Positions 43,801-58,800 of a stretch of 64,000 bases of DNA are shown here, in pieces; the stretch's first letter is position 1; each line of letters opens with the position of its first letter. Below the pieces are notes generated by a model, which had not been told where the DNA came from, did not search any database, and worked only from the letters and a program-made list of their open reading frames with translations. Where the stretch lies: assembly GCA_029582265.1 (NCBI GenBank), contig CM055820.1, positions 15,392,622 to 15,456,621 of the forward strand, in the 5' to 3' direction. A program made the translations under genes and the position numbers. Source of the stretch: Zoroaster sp. YZ-2022 (taxonomy: Eukaryota > Echinodermata > Asteroidea > Forcipulatida > Zoroasteridae).

Positions 43801-46800
43801 ATTGTAAACAGATGATTTATACTTTGTTTGTCCATTTAGGTACCTGCTGAAGTAAGTAGATAGTACATTGAAAACCAAAGCTATATGTTGCTAAGCATGT
43901 GTTTTAAGTGTGTGTAATACTGCTCTTGTCTGCAGATCTGGATGAAATCATTCATAACAGCATGCTTTTAAAGCCGTTATAGACTTTTGGTAAAATGCCT
44001 GTAAATGTATCTTAACCCCTTGCGTACAGTTGACGGCTATAGCCGCAGCCGGTGAATTAATTAATTTTCCAGCTGCATTTGCTGAGAATTCGCCTTGAAT
44101 AGAAATCTTCAAGAAGGCTAATAGTTTGGTAAACCATATTGTTCTTGAAAAGGAGTGTTATATAATAGATTGGTCTTTCGAGAGCATTCTGAATACAGCC
44201 TTTTCATGAGATTTCTGAACACCGGCCTTTCAATTAAGCTATGTGGGGACTTCATGTGCGATGAATAGGGTATGCCCGGTTTAGCTTGTCCGCTTATTGT
44301 TCAGTCTATACGCTTGGCTGAACAGCGGAGTTGTACACATGTCCACGGCCGGGTTTGACCTGGCGCTCCCCGGCCCCACAGATGTTTCTTGGTTGGCCGC
44401 AACCACCTTCACTCGGTAAAAATAATACCGTACGCAAGGGGTTAATAAGAATCAAGAGCGAGAGAGAGATATAGACCAACATGTGAAAGTTTCAGCTTAT
44501 TTCATTGTCATTAACAAGGAAATAATGAAATGCACACTGATAATTTGTTCAATCCAACATGGAATTTCTGTCATCGGATGACAGAAATTCATTTATCCAA
44601 ATTCTGACAAACATAATTGGGGAATAATATTTGACTCTTCTTAAAAATAAAATCACCTCAGATAGAGAAATGTCAAGGGACGTTTTATACCGTCATTAGT
44701 TTTATGTACAACTGTGAAAAAAATACCTTTCTAGGTTACCAATAGTGTATAGTGGTTTTAATAACAGTTATTTTGATTGTGCAAATTTGTTTTATTTTCA
44801 AACCATTTTTATGTCAATAAATTGAGACTGATAAATTTAAAATTTATATATTTTTGGTTATGCACTTAAAAATATCGTACAGGTTTCATTTTATTTTGTG
44901 TCAGTTATTAAAAGGAAATTATACCATTGGTAAACCTCTATTTTGCTATGTGCCACTTAATTAATCAAGATAATATGGCATGTGTCAGCTCATTATGTTG
45001 GAATTAGACATGTGTAATTATCAAAATTCTGACATACATAATCGGGGAATAACATTTGACTATTTTTAACAATGAAATCACCTCAGACAGATTAGGATGT
45101 TTGATACCATCAACAACTTTACACAAAATTTTGTTTTTAAAACTTTTATGCTTTTTGAGAATGCCAAATGTAAACTCTGAGATAACGTAAAGAAATTGGT
45201 AATTCAAAAATAACTAAATGTTCACATTTTATGTAAAATTTAAAGGGACAAGATCATCATGATCAATCAGGCATGGAATCAGAGTGCTAGTTTTACATGT
45301 AGATTAACTCATTGACTGAAAATAATACTCCACATGATAAGGTCATATTACTGTTGCTGCTGCATAAATGAGCCAGTAATTTTCAGTCACTGTGTTCATC
45401 TTAAACTAGGACACCAATTCTATGCCCTATTGAAAGTCTGTTCTGATTGTGATGATATTGGCCCTTCAATTGGTATATGAAACCTATGATGGCGTGGTGT
45501 CAATCTTCCCTAGAAGTAATCTTCGCTGAGGTGCTGTTTTAAGAAAAGTGAAATTATTGCCAATTACTTTATTTAATAGAGTACTCTTTCCTAAATTAGA
45601 ATAAATATGAACAATCAGAAAGTTTTTTTTACTGTTTTCTTGTTAAATGATGCATTCTAGTAAGCTGAAACGTTCACAGTTTGTAGAATGATGAATTCTT
45701 GCATTGGGTGATTTATAAACAATTGATTAGATTTTCACAGTTTGGTTGTATAATATCTTGATTCAATTAGAGTTATACTAGTAGAGGCAGTTTTGCTGAC
45801 ATTACCAATGTTATACCTTCCCTTCATATTTAATGATGTTTCAGTGTGATGCTTTTAGGTTTGTGTAATAATTTGTTTCCTGACCTGGGAATGACTTTTG
45901 CAACAGACTCAAGAGTTTCACTGGATTGTGGATAACCATTGGCATTAACCACCACCTTCAAATCTAAAAACTACTCATGGAAAACATCCAACGTTCACAT
46001 ACACTTGTAAAAACAAAATGGTAATAACATGTACATGTATGTTTGACCTGGGAATCAGTGGCGTAGCTAGGGGGGCTTAATATGAATGTAGAAGGTATAT
46101 AGCAGCACTAACACTTTTTCCGGGTAACAATTAAGAAAATGGCTTTTCCGAATGTATGTACTCTTTACAGACTATTCGTGACCATACCAGTAAGCTCTGC
46201 GCAAGCAGAACGCACATTCAGTCGATTAAAGCTCATCAAAAATTATCTCAGGAGCACCATGTCTGAGGAGCAGTTGAATTGTTTGGCTATGATGTGTATA
46301 GAACGAGAAATAGCAGAAAACGTAGACTTTGGCATAGTGATTGATAAGTTTTCCAAAATTAAAAAGCGCAGAATGGAACTCGATTGATCATATCATTGAC
46401 ATTTATGTTGATACTTTGAAGAATATGATATGCTTCGATATTACCTAAAGTCGGTGTCATTGATTGGAGGGCCCCCTGGGATCCGATTCACCCCCCCTGG
46501 TGAACATAGCCAGCTACGCCACTGCTGGGAATGCCTTTTCATTATCTTTTCAGAAATACAAGCTTTTATAGAAATGATATATTTACAGTTTGAATTACTA
46601 GAATTACTCCCCCATACAATATTTGTGCATGTATTACAACAATATACAGGCTATGAGTGTTTTTATGTTTAGCAAATTGTCTTTAATTTGTTTTAAATAT
46701 AAAGCTGGAAAGTTGTGTTTTGTAGATCACATTTTTACATTGAACTAACTTAACATGTAGGTGCTATCGTTTTTGTAAAATTAGGAAAATAATTCCCTGA

Positions 46801-49800
46801 ATTTGTGATTTCAGTTAAGGCAAATTCCATGTTATAGGTTGTGTTTACCTTTCAGACAAAAATTAAAGCTTGCAATTTTTGTTCACAGATTGAACTACAA
46901 GACAGAGATTCTAGAATGAAAGCATTGCATTCTCAGTTACTTCAAAGGTAAAAATATTCCATAATTAAACAGTAACATAATGTATTATGTTTTTTTTTAA
47001 ATTATTTGTTTAGAAATTAAATCTTAACCTGATTAGGCTTTAGGATTTTATTAATTTTCCTGCATGACTTTGTTTTGCATTCATTAGGACATTGCTAAGT
47101 TCATTTATGAGTATTTAAGTCTAAATTTAAACAGCGGACAACAATTGTATAATTGTATGACAATATAATGTTTATATACATTTATATGTATTATAAGTAA
47201 GACTAATTGCGGTGACACCATGTAACCGCAATTAGTCTTACTTATCATTCTCACCATGCAAAGCTACAAGTTTTACCTATATGTATTATACTACACTGTA
47301 CATTCAGAGGTACATGTACATGGGCCTATCAAGGATTCAGATGAGTCCCCAAACCACATCATAGTGGACAACAATCAAGGAATCAGATGAGTCCCCAAAC
47401 CACATCATAGTGGACAACAATCAAGGATTCAGATGAGTCCCCAAACCACATCATAGTGGACAACAATCAAGGAATCAGATGAGTCCCCAAACCACATCAT
47501 AGTGGACAACAATCAAGGATTCAGATGAGTCCCCAAACCACATCATAGTGGACAACAATCAAGGATTCAGATGAGTCCCCAAACCACATCATAGTGGACA
47601 ACAATCAAGGAATCAGATGAGTCCCCAAACCACATCATAGTGGACAACAATCAAGGAATCAGATGAGTCCCCAAACCACATCATAGTGGACAACAATCAA
47701 GGATTCAGATCATGCCCAAACCACATCATAGTGGACAACAATCAAGGAATCAGATGAGTCCCCAAACCACATCATAGTGGACAACAATCAAGGATTCAGA
47801 TGAGTCCCCAAACCACATCATAGTGGACAACAATCAAGGAATCAGATGAGTCCCCAAACCACATCATAGTGGACAACAATCAAGGATTCAGATGAGTCCC
47901 CAAACCACATCATAGTGGACAACAATCAAGGAATCAGATGAGTCCCCAAACCACATCATAGTGGACAACAATCAAGGATTCAGATGAGTCCCCAAACCAC
48001 ATCATAGTGGACAACAATCAAGGATTCAGTTGCTGGTCTCACAGTCTCCCGTAAAATGCAGTGTTCTCTGCTGCCTCATCCACTGGACAGTCTTAAACTA
48101 CCTCAGCTTAAAGCATTCCGTTCTACCAGGCAGTCATCTGCATCCCATCAACGTACAGTTGTTATTCCAAAATCTGGTACCTCACAGCATCAGAGGTCCT
48201 TTTTAGCTTCTTATGCCAGGCTCTGGAACTCTTTACCTGCCTCTGTTGTGAATGTTCCATCTGGTCAGTCCTTCAAATCTAATGTTCATCATAATGCTTC
48301 CTGTTCATCATTCATGAGGCATCCCTCATGCTTCTTGTTCTCTTGGGCAGTGTTTAAATTTTAAAAAATTAAAAAATAAATAAAAAATAGTGGACATACA
48401 TAAATCAAGGATTCAGATGAGTCCCCAAACCACCAGATGAAGGGGTTAAAGTTACACAGTCAACAATCGTTCATTTAAATGCATGTTACAGACCAGGTGC
48501 AGATGATGTGATGGTTCTTAAGAAGGAATTGGTGTCTGTTCAGATGTTAATGGATGAGGTTACACTTGCAAATGAAGCTGAAACAAAAAAACTGAAGGCA
48601 CAACATGAGGAACTCAAGGTTAAGTACGCCATGTGAGTATTCTTAATAAGAACCTGTATCTTTCTCAATAAACATACACTATTGGTCAAATGTCAAGACA
48701 TGCTTCAATTTCTGAGAAAATTTTAAAAACTTGTTTGTAATCTCTATCCCATGGGAATTTCTTTTTAAATTGTCAAAAGCAAAAGTTTGTTCTTAAACTT
48801 TCTTTGGTCAGATATATCATCTTTACTGAAAACACATTTTTAAGTAATACCTCTATAATTTTGCTATTTTTTGTGCACTGCCTTTTATCACAATGATAGT
48901 GTCGCTTGTTTAGTCTGGGTTTGGTAAACTACATGTATAAGTAAGACAAGGATTCACTTTTATTACAACAGAAAACTAAATTCCGTTATTACATTAGTCT
49001 TAACTACAGGCATCTACTGTAACAACTCTATTGTTCATTCTTTGTTTAAATTTAGTAGCTTTACAAGTATTTTAGTGCTGTGCATCCACAGGTAATTGTG
49101 GAACTGGGTACCCGGCTGTCGTAATGGTCCTGTTCCTTGGTACCCATAAAAAATGGGGGACAAATCACATTTTCCAACGTGCTACTGCGCTCAATAATAC
49201 TTAGCCTTGACCAAGGTTGTTGTCGTAGTGTGCTGTTACCACGGTACCCCCATCCCGTACCGATTCCTGAGAAATTCAGCACCCACGATGTGCCATTCCC
49301 AGATAGAGTCCACTTTGTGACAGCACGAGTGTACAGCCAGATTTGTACAGTGTCAAATCGAGAGTTTGTGTTTCCCAAATCTCTGCATGCAAGAATTTCT
49401 GCATGCAAGAGTTGTTGATTTGTGGGCAGTTTATTTTAAATGATGGCCAATCACAGGCCCAGAGCTTTGACCGCGTTTGATCCCATACACAGTGCATGCA
49501 CATTGTTGTACATGGCCCGCAGTGTGCAGTTGGGCCAACCAGTAACCAATGAGAGTACGTTTTTCGTTTTTAAATTTGGTATATTAGCATAAAGTAAGCT
49601 CTGCCTTATATTTTGGCAAATACAGAAGGATCAAGGCACGAAGAACGGTCACTGTATACGTACAATTTACATGTACATGTTCTACACATTGTGTACCCAT
49701 GTTCAATGTATTTGCTGGAGTTGAGTTCGGATAGCCATGCCATGGGATTGGTAAGCGGGGCAACATTATGTGACCAAACCATTCCGACGTGCCTTGGTCA

Positions 49801-52800
49801 AGGCTAGATAATTCCTCACATGATGCATAGGCCTAATGCAGCGCAAGACAGTGGCCTTCATTTTCACTTGTTCATTACCATTACAAAAAATAATAATAAC
49901 ACAACAAGAAAATAATTTAAAATGAATTTTATGAAATAAAACAAAGTACCTGAAACCTTATTATAAAAAATGAAGATTGGTAAGTGTTCATCAAAGACTG
50001 GCATTCGGTTTCTGAAATGTTACATCAGATTTTAAAAAGTGGGTTTCAGGTACCCAAACCGGTGAAAAAGAACCAGGTATTGAACTCGAGTCATGTACCC
50101 GCAAATCTGGGTACCGGTCATAAGCCTGAAGTATATTAGTCCTTATTAGGCCCGGAAAGGAGTCAAAGACCAACAAGATAAGACTTAATCTCTATAATTC
50201 CATTGTTTCATTTCTTTTCCAGATCTGAAGAAACTATTCTGCAACTACAAAATGATTTACAAACAGCTCCAAGCAAATTACAAATGGAAAGGTTAGAAAA
50301 TATCTTTAACTCCTTAAGATACCTTATTAGAACTTGTATAGATGATGTCATCACACCACATACGTTATTTGGTAATCACCAGGTCAGACTGGAGTGTATG
50401 TGAGTCACATGCCAGCTGTTACAATAAACCAGGCATGACGTGGTAATAAGCCAGGCATGACGTGGTAATAAGCCAAACACGCTGACTCACACATTTATTT
50501 GGTGTTTTGTGTCATGCTAACCCTCACGATTTAATGTTGATGTTTCATGATCAAATAAAAAAAAATTGAATAAAATCTTTGTATTTCATAAAAATTACTT
50601 AGTAATCAAATTTTGAAAGTGAACCAGATACAAAGTGTAGAAACTAAGTGAAAGAGTGTGAAATAAGAACATATGCATACAAGCATTGATGATTTTCTGT
50701 ATCATACATGTTTACTTATAATTGATTTACTCATTATTTTGTATTCATTGCACTGATACAGGTTACAAACATCAATTAAAGATAGCAGTAGTGGTTGTGA
50801 AGAACTTAAACAAGAATTCCAGTTGAAGACTCAGGAAAATATAAAACTGTCCCAGCAACTTAGTGAGGTAAATCAAATGTTTGAAAATTATTAGTTTTTT
50901 AAATTACTGTGTTAAGTATTGTTGTCATAAAACTAATGACTATTTACAATTTACACGTATGTCTTGTCATGAAACTAATGACTATTTACAATTTACTCAT
51001 ATGTCTTGTCATGAAACTAATGACTATTTACAATTTACTCGTATGTCTTGTCATGAAACTAATGACTATTTACAATTTACTCATATGTCTTGTCATGAAA
51101 CTAATGACTATTTACAATTTACTCGTATGTCTTGTCATGAAACTAATGACTATTTACAATTTACTCGTATGTCTTGTCATGAAACTAATGACTATTTACA
51201 ATTTACTCATATGTCTTGTCATGAAACTAATGACTATTTACAATTTACTCATATGTCTTGTCATGAAACTAATGACTATTTACAATTTACACATATGTCT
51301 TGTCATGAAACTAATGACTATTTACAATTTACTCATATGTCTTGTCATGAAACTAATGACTATTTACAATTTACTCATATGTCTTGTCATGAAACTAATG
51401 ACTATTTACAATTTACACATATGTCTTGTCATGAAACTAATGACTATTTACAATTTACTCATATGTCTTGTCATGAAACTAATGACTATTTACAATTTAC
51501 TCATATGTCTTTTTATGAAACTAATGACTATTTACAATTTACTCATATGTCTTTTCATGAAACTAATGACTATTTACAATTTACACATGTCTTTTTTACT
51601 CTTCTTACAACGGTTTACAAATATTAAAAATTTTGATATATTATGTCTGATTTAAATTATTGAATGATGCATTTTCAAGGTTCGCAGTCAGTTGGGAAAT
51701 CAAGAGTTAGAATGTAGTATATTGCAGCAGGAACTGGAGTTCACAAAGCAGCAACAACAGCAGCAAGCAGCTAGTAAAGATAGTCAGTATACTGAACTTC
51801 AGCAGCAACTTCATAAGGTATCAAATAATATTGTAAATGTAAGATGTCCATGTGTGCATAGCTGGAAGTTGAATGTTTCTTTTGTATTTTATAAAACCAA
51901 ATGGAGAGAAATAAACCATTATGCATTTTTTGTTGATTCATTTATTATCAGGTTTCAAATTGTTTGAATTTTTTAAATAATATAAACAAAAATATTTTTG
52001 TAGGATTTGTAAATAAATTTGTATGCAAATACAGCAGAACAAAATGATATATTGCATATATTGGGTTTTGTATGGGTTTTCAGGGCACCGCCTTTTTGGA
52101 AAAACAAGTTTATAGATCCATTCCAAAATGTTATTGATGGATGTTGGTCACTAGGAAATATTCTGACCTTTAGACACACAGAACTAGTAGTACATTATGT
52201 TACCATGTACACTGCAGATAGCTGTAATATGAACATACTTGCTTAGAGAGTGTAGTTACTACAATGTATATGCTGTTTCTCATGGTTGCTAGTCACTTTC
52301 AGCTTATTCATCATGTAAAATTATTTTTTCAATTCCTCTGATTGTTTAGTCAAAGGTTTTACAACAAGAGAAGGAGACTGAGATAACCAAATTACAGAAG
52401 CAATTAGTTGAAAGCAGAGAAGCATCTGAGGATCAGCACAGACAACTAGAACAGCAAATAGCAGCAACACAACTGCAGCTTGCAAAGGTCAGCTATCATG
52501 ATACAAACTGGATGTGTTCTCACTCTAACCAAACAGTTTAAAAGGACCATGATTGTCAATAGCAAAGCAGCCCTCACCCCTTCTGCCTTTGCTGGTCAAA
52601 ATGGGTCTTTCAAAGCAATCCTCCCCTTCCCTTCTCTCTGCCAGTCAAAATGGGTCTCTCATAGCATCTTTCCCTCTGCCAGTCATAATGCGTTTCTCAG
52701 TAGATTTCTGATTTTGTCGGTACATTACCCCAAGGTATTTATTTCGTTGGCACTTTCACCCAAAAAAAGTATTGGTCCTCACTCTAAAAACATGTCTGTG

Positions 52801-55800
52801 TAACAGTACATGAACATTTTTTTCAACATTTGAACAGATGTATAAACATCAACATCACAAAATTGTTGAAGAGCAAAACAAGTTTGGCACATAAAAACAA
52901 CTGCACGCTGGAGAATCAACAACATTTTAAATAAATAATGTGCTTGTTTTATCATTTGCAAGTTTTAATAAGATGTCATATACAATTGTATTTTAACTGA
53001 AAATGTCAGACTAGTAATTTGAGACGAGATGTTTTGGGTAATAATAAGTAGATGGTCTGATGTGTGCCTTATGCTCAAATCTTAATTTATTATAATACTT
53101 TTTCTGAGATCAGACTGAAGGAGATATTGCTCAAAAAGACTCCCAGGTGAATGATCTCAATCTGCAGATGGACATGTTACAGCAACAGTATGAACAGGAG
53201 ACTATTGGTAATAATGAGCTAAGATTACAGCTACAAGAAGCACAGTCACAGATAGAGGAACAATTACGTAAACTTGCAGACAAGTAAGATTTATAAAACC
53301 TGTTATCAAATGTGCACTTGCAAACCCGTACCCATAAAAATAGACAATAGAAAAATATGAAAAATTTATAAAACATAATCTCAATCACATCATAAAATCA
53401 AAGGAAAAGCTACAGACATCCAACACAAAAGGTTCAATCAGGATATTAACAGACGGCAAAAACATGCAGAAATCAAAACAACCAAACAGAAATATAAAAA
53501 GAAAAACATAAATATCGGAACAAAAAGCAAACAAAACAAAACTAACAAGCAAACAACACAACAGAAGCAAACAAGTAGCTAGAGGTGTCACACATGACCA
53601 AACAGGTCGCTAGACCAAAATCAAAAACATTTGTACTTTTAGGCTAACCATTTTTATTGATTTAACTCAGGCAGGACAAAATTGCTGAACTGGAAACACT
53701 TTTGCAGAAACAGAAAGATGTGGCAGAAAGAATGGAAGGAGAGAGAACAGATCTCATGGCCAAGGTAAGCCTGTGGTCAAATTGGGTTATAGCTCTCTAT
53801 GGCTATGACTGCAGCAATAAATGTTGAAATATAGGTATAAATGCTGATGAAAAAGTTGTAGTTGAACAACATGGCTAAATGCTGAGTATTGCTGACTTTT
53901 CCCTAACAAAAATAGGAGTGTTTTAGGAAACTTCTCACAGAGGTCATAGGTCAATGATTTACTTCATGATAAAGCAATATGTAGACAATATAGAGTAATG
54001 CTGGTAGAGAGGTCATAGGTCAATGACACATTAGAATAACAAAAGTCAAACTATTACTACAAAAGAGAAAACAAATTATACTGTGGCTTAATTGCCTCTT
54101 TTAATTATTTTGTGTATAGATTGAAGATGGTGAGGGTGCATCAACAGCCATACAGCAACTCAAGCAAGAAAACGTGGGTTGAGCAACTATTGATGACGAC
54201 TTCTAAAACATTTGGCCCTGTCTGAAATATCACTCAATATTCAGAATATTGTTATCAAATTACGATTTGAAGTTTCAATACTTAGTCTACATGTGACCAT
54301 CAAGTTGTTGTACAGGACACAGAGTCAGTATACAGGGAAACGCTTCTGTCTGTTCTGCTAATTTATTATTGAATCTGTGAAGAGTCAGAAAAACACACTC
54401 TTGTGATCTTCGGCCTATGTCGGAAATCAGTTAATATTAATAAAACAATTACTTAATTTACAATTATACACAAAAATGATATCAAAATAATATCAAAATA
54501 ATAGCATTTAAACATCAATATTTCCTCTATTTAAATGTTTTCTAAAGAATAATTGTTAATACGAGAAAAAACACACTCTTGTGATCTTCGGCCTATGTCT
54601 GAATTAAATGGGGGTACCTTAAACACTACATTTTATAGTAACCGTGACACTCTCTTCTCTTTTATAGAACTGCCATTTAAAAACAGAGAGTACAACATTG
54701 GTATTCTCCAGAAACAAAAATGATTACAGTAATGCATAACAATCATCCAGATAACTAATTGCATCTGAAGTGCTTTCATCTTACAAAAAAGAAATTGATA
54801 TGTCCCCAAAAAATCATTGATCACAGTTTTAAATAAAAAGTTGGTTTAAAACATACCTTGAAATCTTATTATGTTTGAATTAGCAAATCCTGTACCTTGA
54901 ATTATCATCTTTAATCCTATGAATAATCATATGAATTATCATATTTTTGTTATGAAAGTGGACTCCAAATGAACTGAAAATTTCATAGCTTTATACGTAT
55001 TTGCTTTTCAGGTTGAACACATTTCAAATTGTAATTCAAGTGCAAAATTTACATTTAATAAGCATTATTTATTTCATTTTATATTGACAAAAAATTGTTT
55101 TGATATTGTAGGAAAGTTTCCAGGACCAGCTGTCATCTCTACAGATAATAAAAGACAAACTGACTGAAGAGCATAGGTCAGCTGTTGAAGAACTTCATAA
55201 ACAACTTCAACAGGTAAAGAAATATGGAATGCTCAGTCAATCATCTTGGGGTCAGCAAAATAAGTTAATTGTGGTAGTTGTTTGTTATAGTGAATCAATG
55301 GATGTGATGTAAATATACATAATGGGAGCAAAAACCTATATGATGGTTGTCATTATGTACTTGTCTCATGCTGTGGCCAACGGGTGTTTATCCACAAATT
55401 TGTCAATGGAGGGGTGAAGACCAATGTTTCTATTTTAAGTGGCCCCCTGGAAAAACATTTTTCTGAAAATAATTTTATTGAGGTCACCAGCCCCCTTTTT
55501 TAAGGGTAAAAATAAGGGTAAAAATTAGTTTTTACCCCCCCCCCCGTGGGGGGCCAAGGGGTCCCGCCCCCCTAGTCTTCCCCCAGTCTTCACCCCCTTT
55601 GCTATATGTCTGATGGCCAAGACTCCATAGCAATCCTTTTGATGCATGTTTTGCCTATTTATTCAGCATTTACACAGCCTTTACACTTATGCAACTTTGT
55701 GCGCAATTTTGTAGAATATGCAGTGAGCATGTTCACACATAGGCTGTTTATCCAAACTATGAAGATTTTAAGTCATTCAACAATGTATAAACAGGCCTTT

Positions 55801-58800
55801 ATTTCCCTTGCAGAAAAAAATAATAAATTACAGAATATTGCCTGAAAACACAGAATATTGCCTCAAAATGTCATTGTAATAGTAACAAAAAAATCATGGG
55901 TGATGGAAAAGGAAGAGGGGAGGGGACAGGAGAGAAGGAAATACATCCAAGATTGTAGGGGCAAGAATATAAGGAAAATAAAAATCACAAAAATTAACAA
56001 ATACGGTGGGAGAGCGATGGCACACTGAAGGAGTTCTGTGCGTAGATAGCACCCCCCATGTTGGTTCTACTCAAGGTGTATAACAAATCAAATGTGGAAA
56101 AGGTTGGTTAGTTCAAAGACATGCAGATTTTGAAACAATCTGTTGGAAAAATTATCTTATGTTAACTTAATTCAGTTTATTTCTGTAACTTAATGTTAGA
56201 GTAAACTTCAGTTGGAGAATGTTACTAAGCAAAATGAAAGGGTTGAAAGTAACTTGAAGGAAGCTAGGAATAAACTAACTGCATCACAAGAAAAACAAGC
56301 TGGATTAGAAGCTGAACTTAAAACTAAGGTGAGACAATAAATGTGACACTTCAAAAGTGAGACAATAAATGTGACACTTCAAAAGTGAGACAATAAATGT
56401 GACACTTCAAAAGTGAGACAATAAGTGTGACACTTCAAAAGTGAGGCAATAAGTGTGACACTTCAAAAGTGAACCAATAAATGTGATACTTCAATAGTAA
56501 CTATGAGTTTCAGCTGGTTTTCTTATTTGTTATTTTATATTAAAAGAACATAATATGTGGTCCAGATGACCACTCAAAAGCATGCAATCATTATTAATAC
56601 AGTAACCTCAGTCGTTGATAGATTTAAACAAGCTAAAACATTTTATTGTTTTTGGGAAATTGCAGGGAGAATTAATTCTTGCTACAGAGTCATCTATGAC
56701 AACTCAGCGAGCAGATCTTGAGAGTCACCTTAGAACAGCTCAAGCTGGGCTGGAAGATAAAACACAAGAGCTAAGCAAAGCACAAGAACAACTGCAAAAG
56801 GTTAAAATAGCAATAATAATTGAAGTGGTTTCACGTACATGTTATATTTGTTTTTTGAATAAATGTGGTTAATGCCCCGAAATAATGACTTTTTATGTAT
56901 ATAATAATATATTTGTTAGTATGCTACCTATTATCATCAAAACTAATCATAGAAAATTAGTTAAATCTAGAGTGTGATTTGTGTAGGAACTTTGTCGAGA
57001 TGCTAGATTGCATAGTTGTCTATTCCATAGTTACATGACCAGAGTATGTACATGAATGCATTCGATGTGGAGAACAATTAATAATGACTGATATCAATTA
57101 ATAATGACTGATATCAATTTAAAGACAATTTACCATGGTGTGGAATCCATTTACAGACAATTTACCATGGTGCGCTATCATTTACAGACAATTTACCATG
57201 GCGTGCAATCTATTTACAGACATTTTTACCATGGTGTGGAATCCATTTACAGACATTTTACCATGGCGTGCAATCTATTTACAGACATTTTTACCATGGT
57301 GTGGAATCCATTTACAGACAATTTACCATGGTGTGCATTCCATTTACAGACAATTTACCATGGTGTGCAATCATTTACAGACATTTTACCATGGTGTGCA
57401 ATCCATTTACAGACATTTTACCATGGTGTGCAATCATTTACAGACAATTTACCATGGTGTGCAATCATTTACAGAAATTTTTACCATGGCGTGGAATCCA
57501 TTTACAGACATTTTACCATGGTGTGCATTCCATTTACAGACAATTTACCATGGTGTGCAATCATTTACAGACAATTTACCATGGCGTGGAATCCATTTAC
57601 AGACATTTTACCATGGTGTGCATTCCATTTACAGACAATTTACCATGGTGTGCAATCATTTACAGACAATTTACCATGGCGTGGAATCCATTTACAGACA
57701 TTTTACCATGGCGTGGAATCCATTTACAGACAATTTACCATGGTGTGCAATCCATTTAGAGACATTTTACCATGGCGTGGAATCCATTTACAGACATTTT
57801 ACCATGGTGTGCATTCCATTTACAGACATTTTACCATGGTGTGCAATCCATTTACAGACATTTTACCATGGTGTGCAATCATTTACAGACATCATTTACA
57901 GACATCTTACCATGGTGTGCAATCATTTACAGACATCATTTACAGACATCTTACATGTACCATGGTGTGGAATCATTTACAGACATAATTTACAGACATC
58001 TTACCATGGTGTGCAATCATTTACAGACATCTTACCATGGTGTGCAATCATTTACAGACATCTTACCATGGTATGCAATCATTTACAGACATCATTTACA
58101 GACATCTTACCATGGTGTGCAATCATTTACAGACATCTTACCATGGTGTGGAATCATTTACATACATCATTTACAGACATCTTACCATGGTGTGCAATCC
58201 ATTTACAAACATCATTTACAGACATCTTACCATGGTGTGGAATCATTTACAGACATCATTTACAGACATCTTACCATGGTGTGCAATCATTTACAGACAT
58301 CATTTACAGACATCTTACCATGGTGTGCAATCATTTACAGACATCATTTACAGACATCTTACATGTACCATGGTGTGGAATCATTTACAGACATCATTTA
58401 CAGACATCTTACCATGGTGTGCAATCATTTACAGACATCATTTACAGACATCTTACCATGGTGTGCAATCATTTACAGACATCTTACCATGGTATGCAAT
58501 CATTTACAGACATCATTTACAGACATCTTACCATGGTGTGGAATCATTTACAGACATCTTACCATGGTGTGGAATCATTTACATACATCATTTACAGACA
58601 TCTTACCATGGTGTGCAATCCATTTACAGACATCATTTACAGACATCTTACCATGGTGTGGAATCATTTACAGACATCATTTACAGACATCTTACCATGG
58701 TGTGCAATCATTTACAGACATCATTTACAGACATCTTACCATGGTGTGCAATCATTTACAGACATCATTTACAGACATCTTACCATGGTGTGCAATCATT

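Larger units (their letters stand above)
51818..56199. other. EEA1 introns between the exons listed in this span: little recognisable content
   Basis: A 40-bp phrase 'cacactcttgtgatcttcgg' + 'cctatgtc' occurs twice (54393 and 54571). 55480-55600 is a C/G-rich low-complexity patch. 52550-52700 has imperfect repeats around GTCAAAATGGGTCT. No other gene, RNA or mobile element could be supported. Confidence 0.5.

Noticed and set aside
47329..48029. CRISPR-like regular repeats
   Set aside because: The repeats are contiguous 46-bp copies without unique spacers, in an animal intron.
49137..49807. Short frames in the possible hAT-like element
   Set aside because: Overlapping on both strands with no transposase motif.
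50881..51655. Two 248-codon repeat proteins
   Set aside because: Product of a 42-bp (14-codon) minisatellite in an intron; two frames are open at once and there is no start or splice context.
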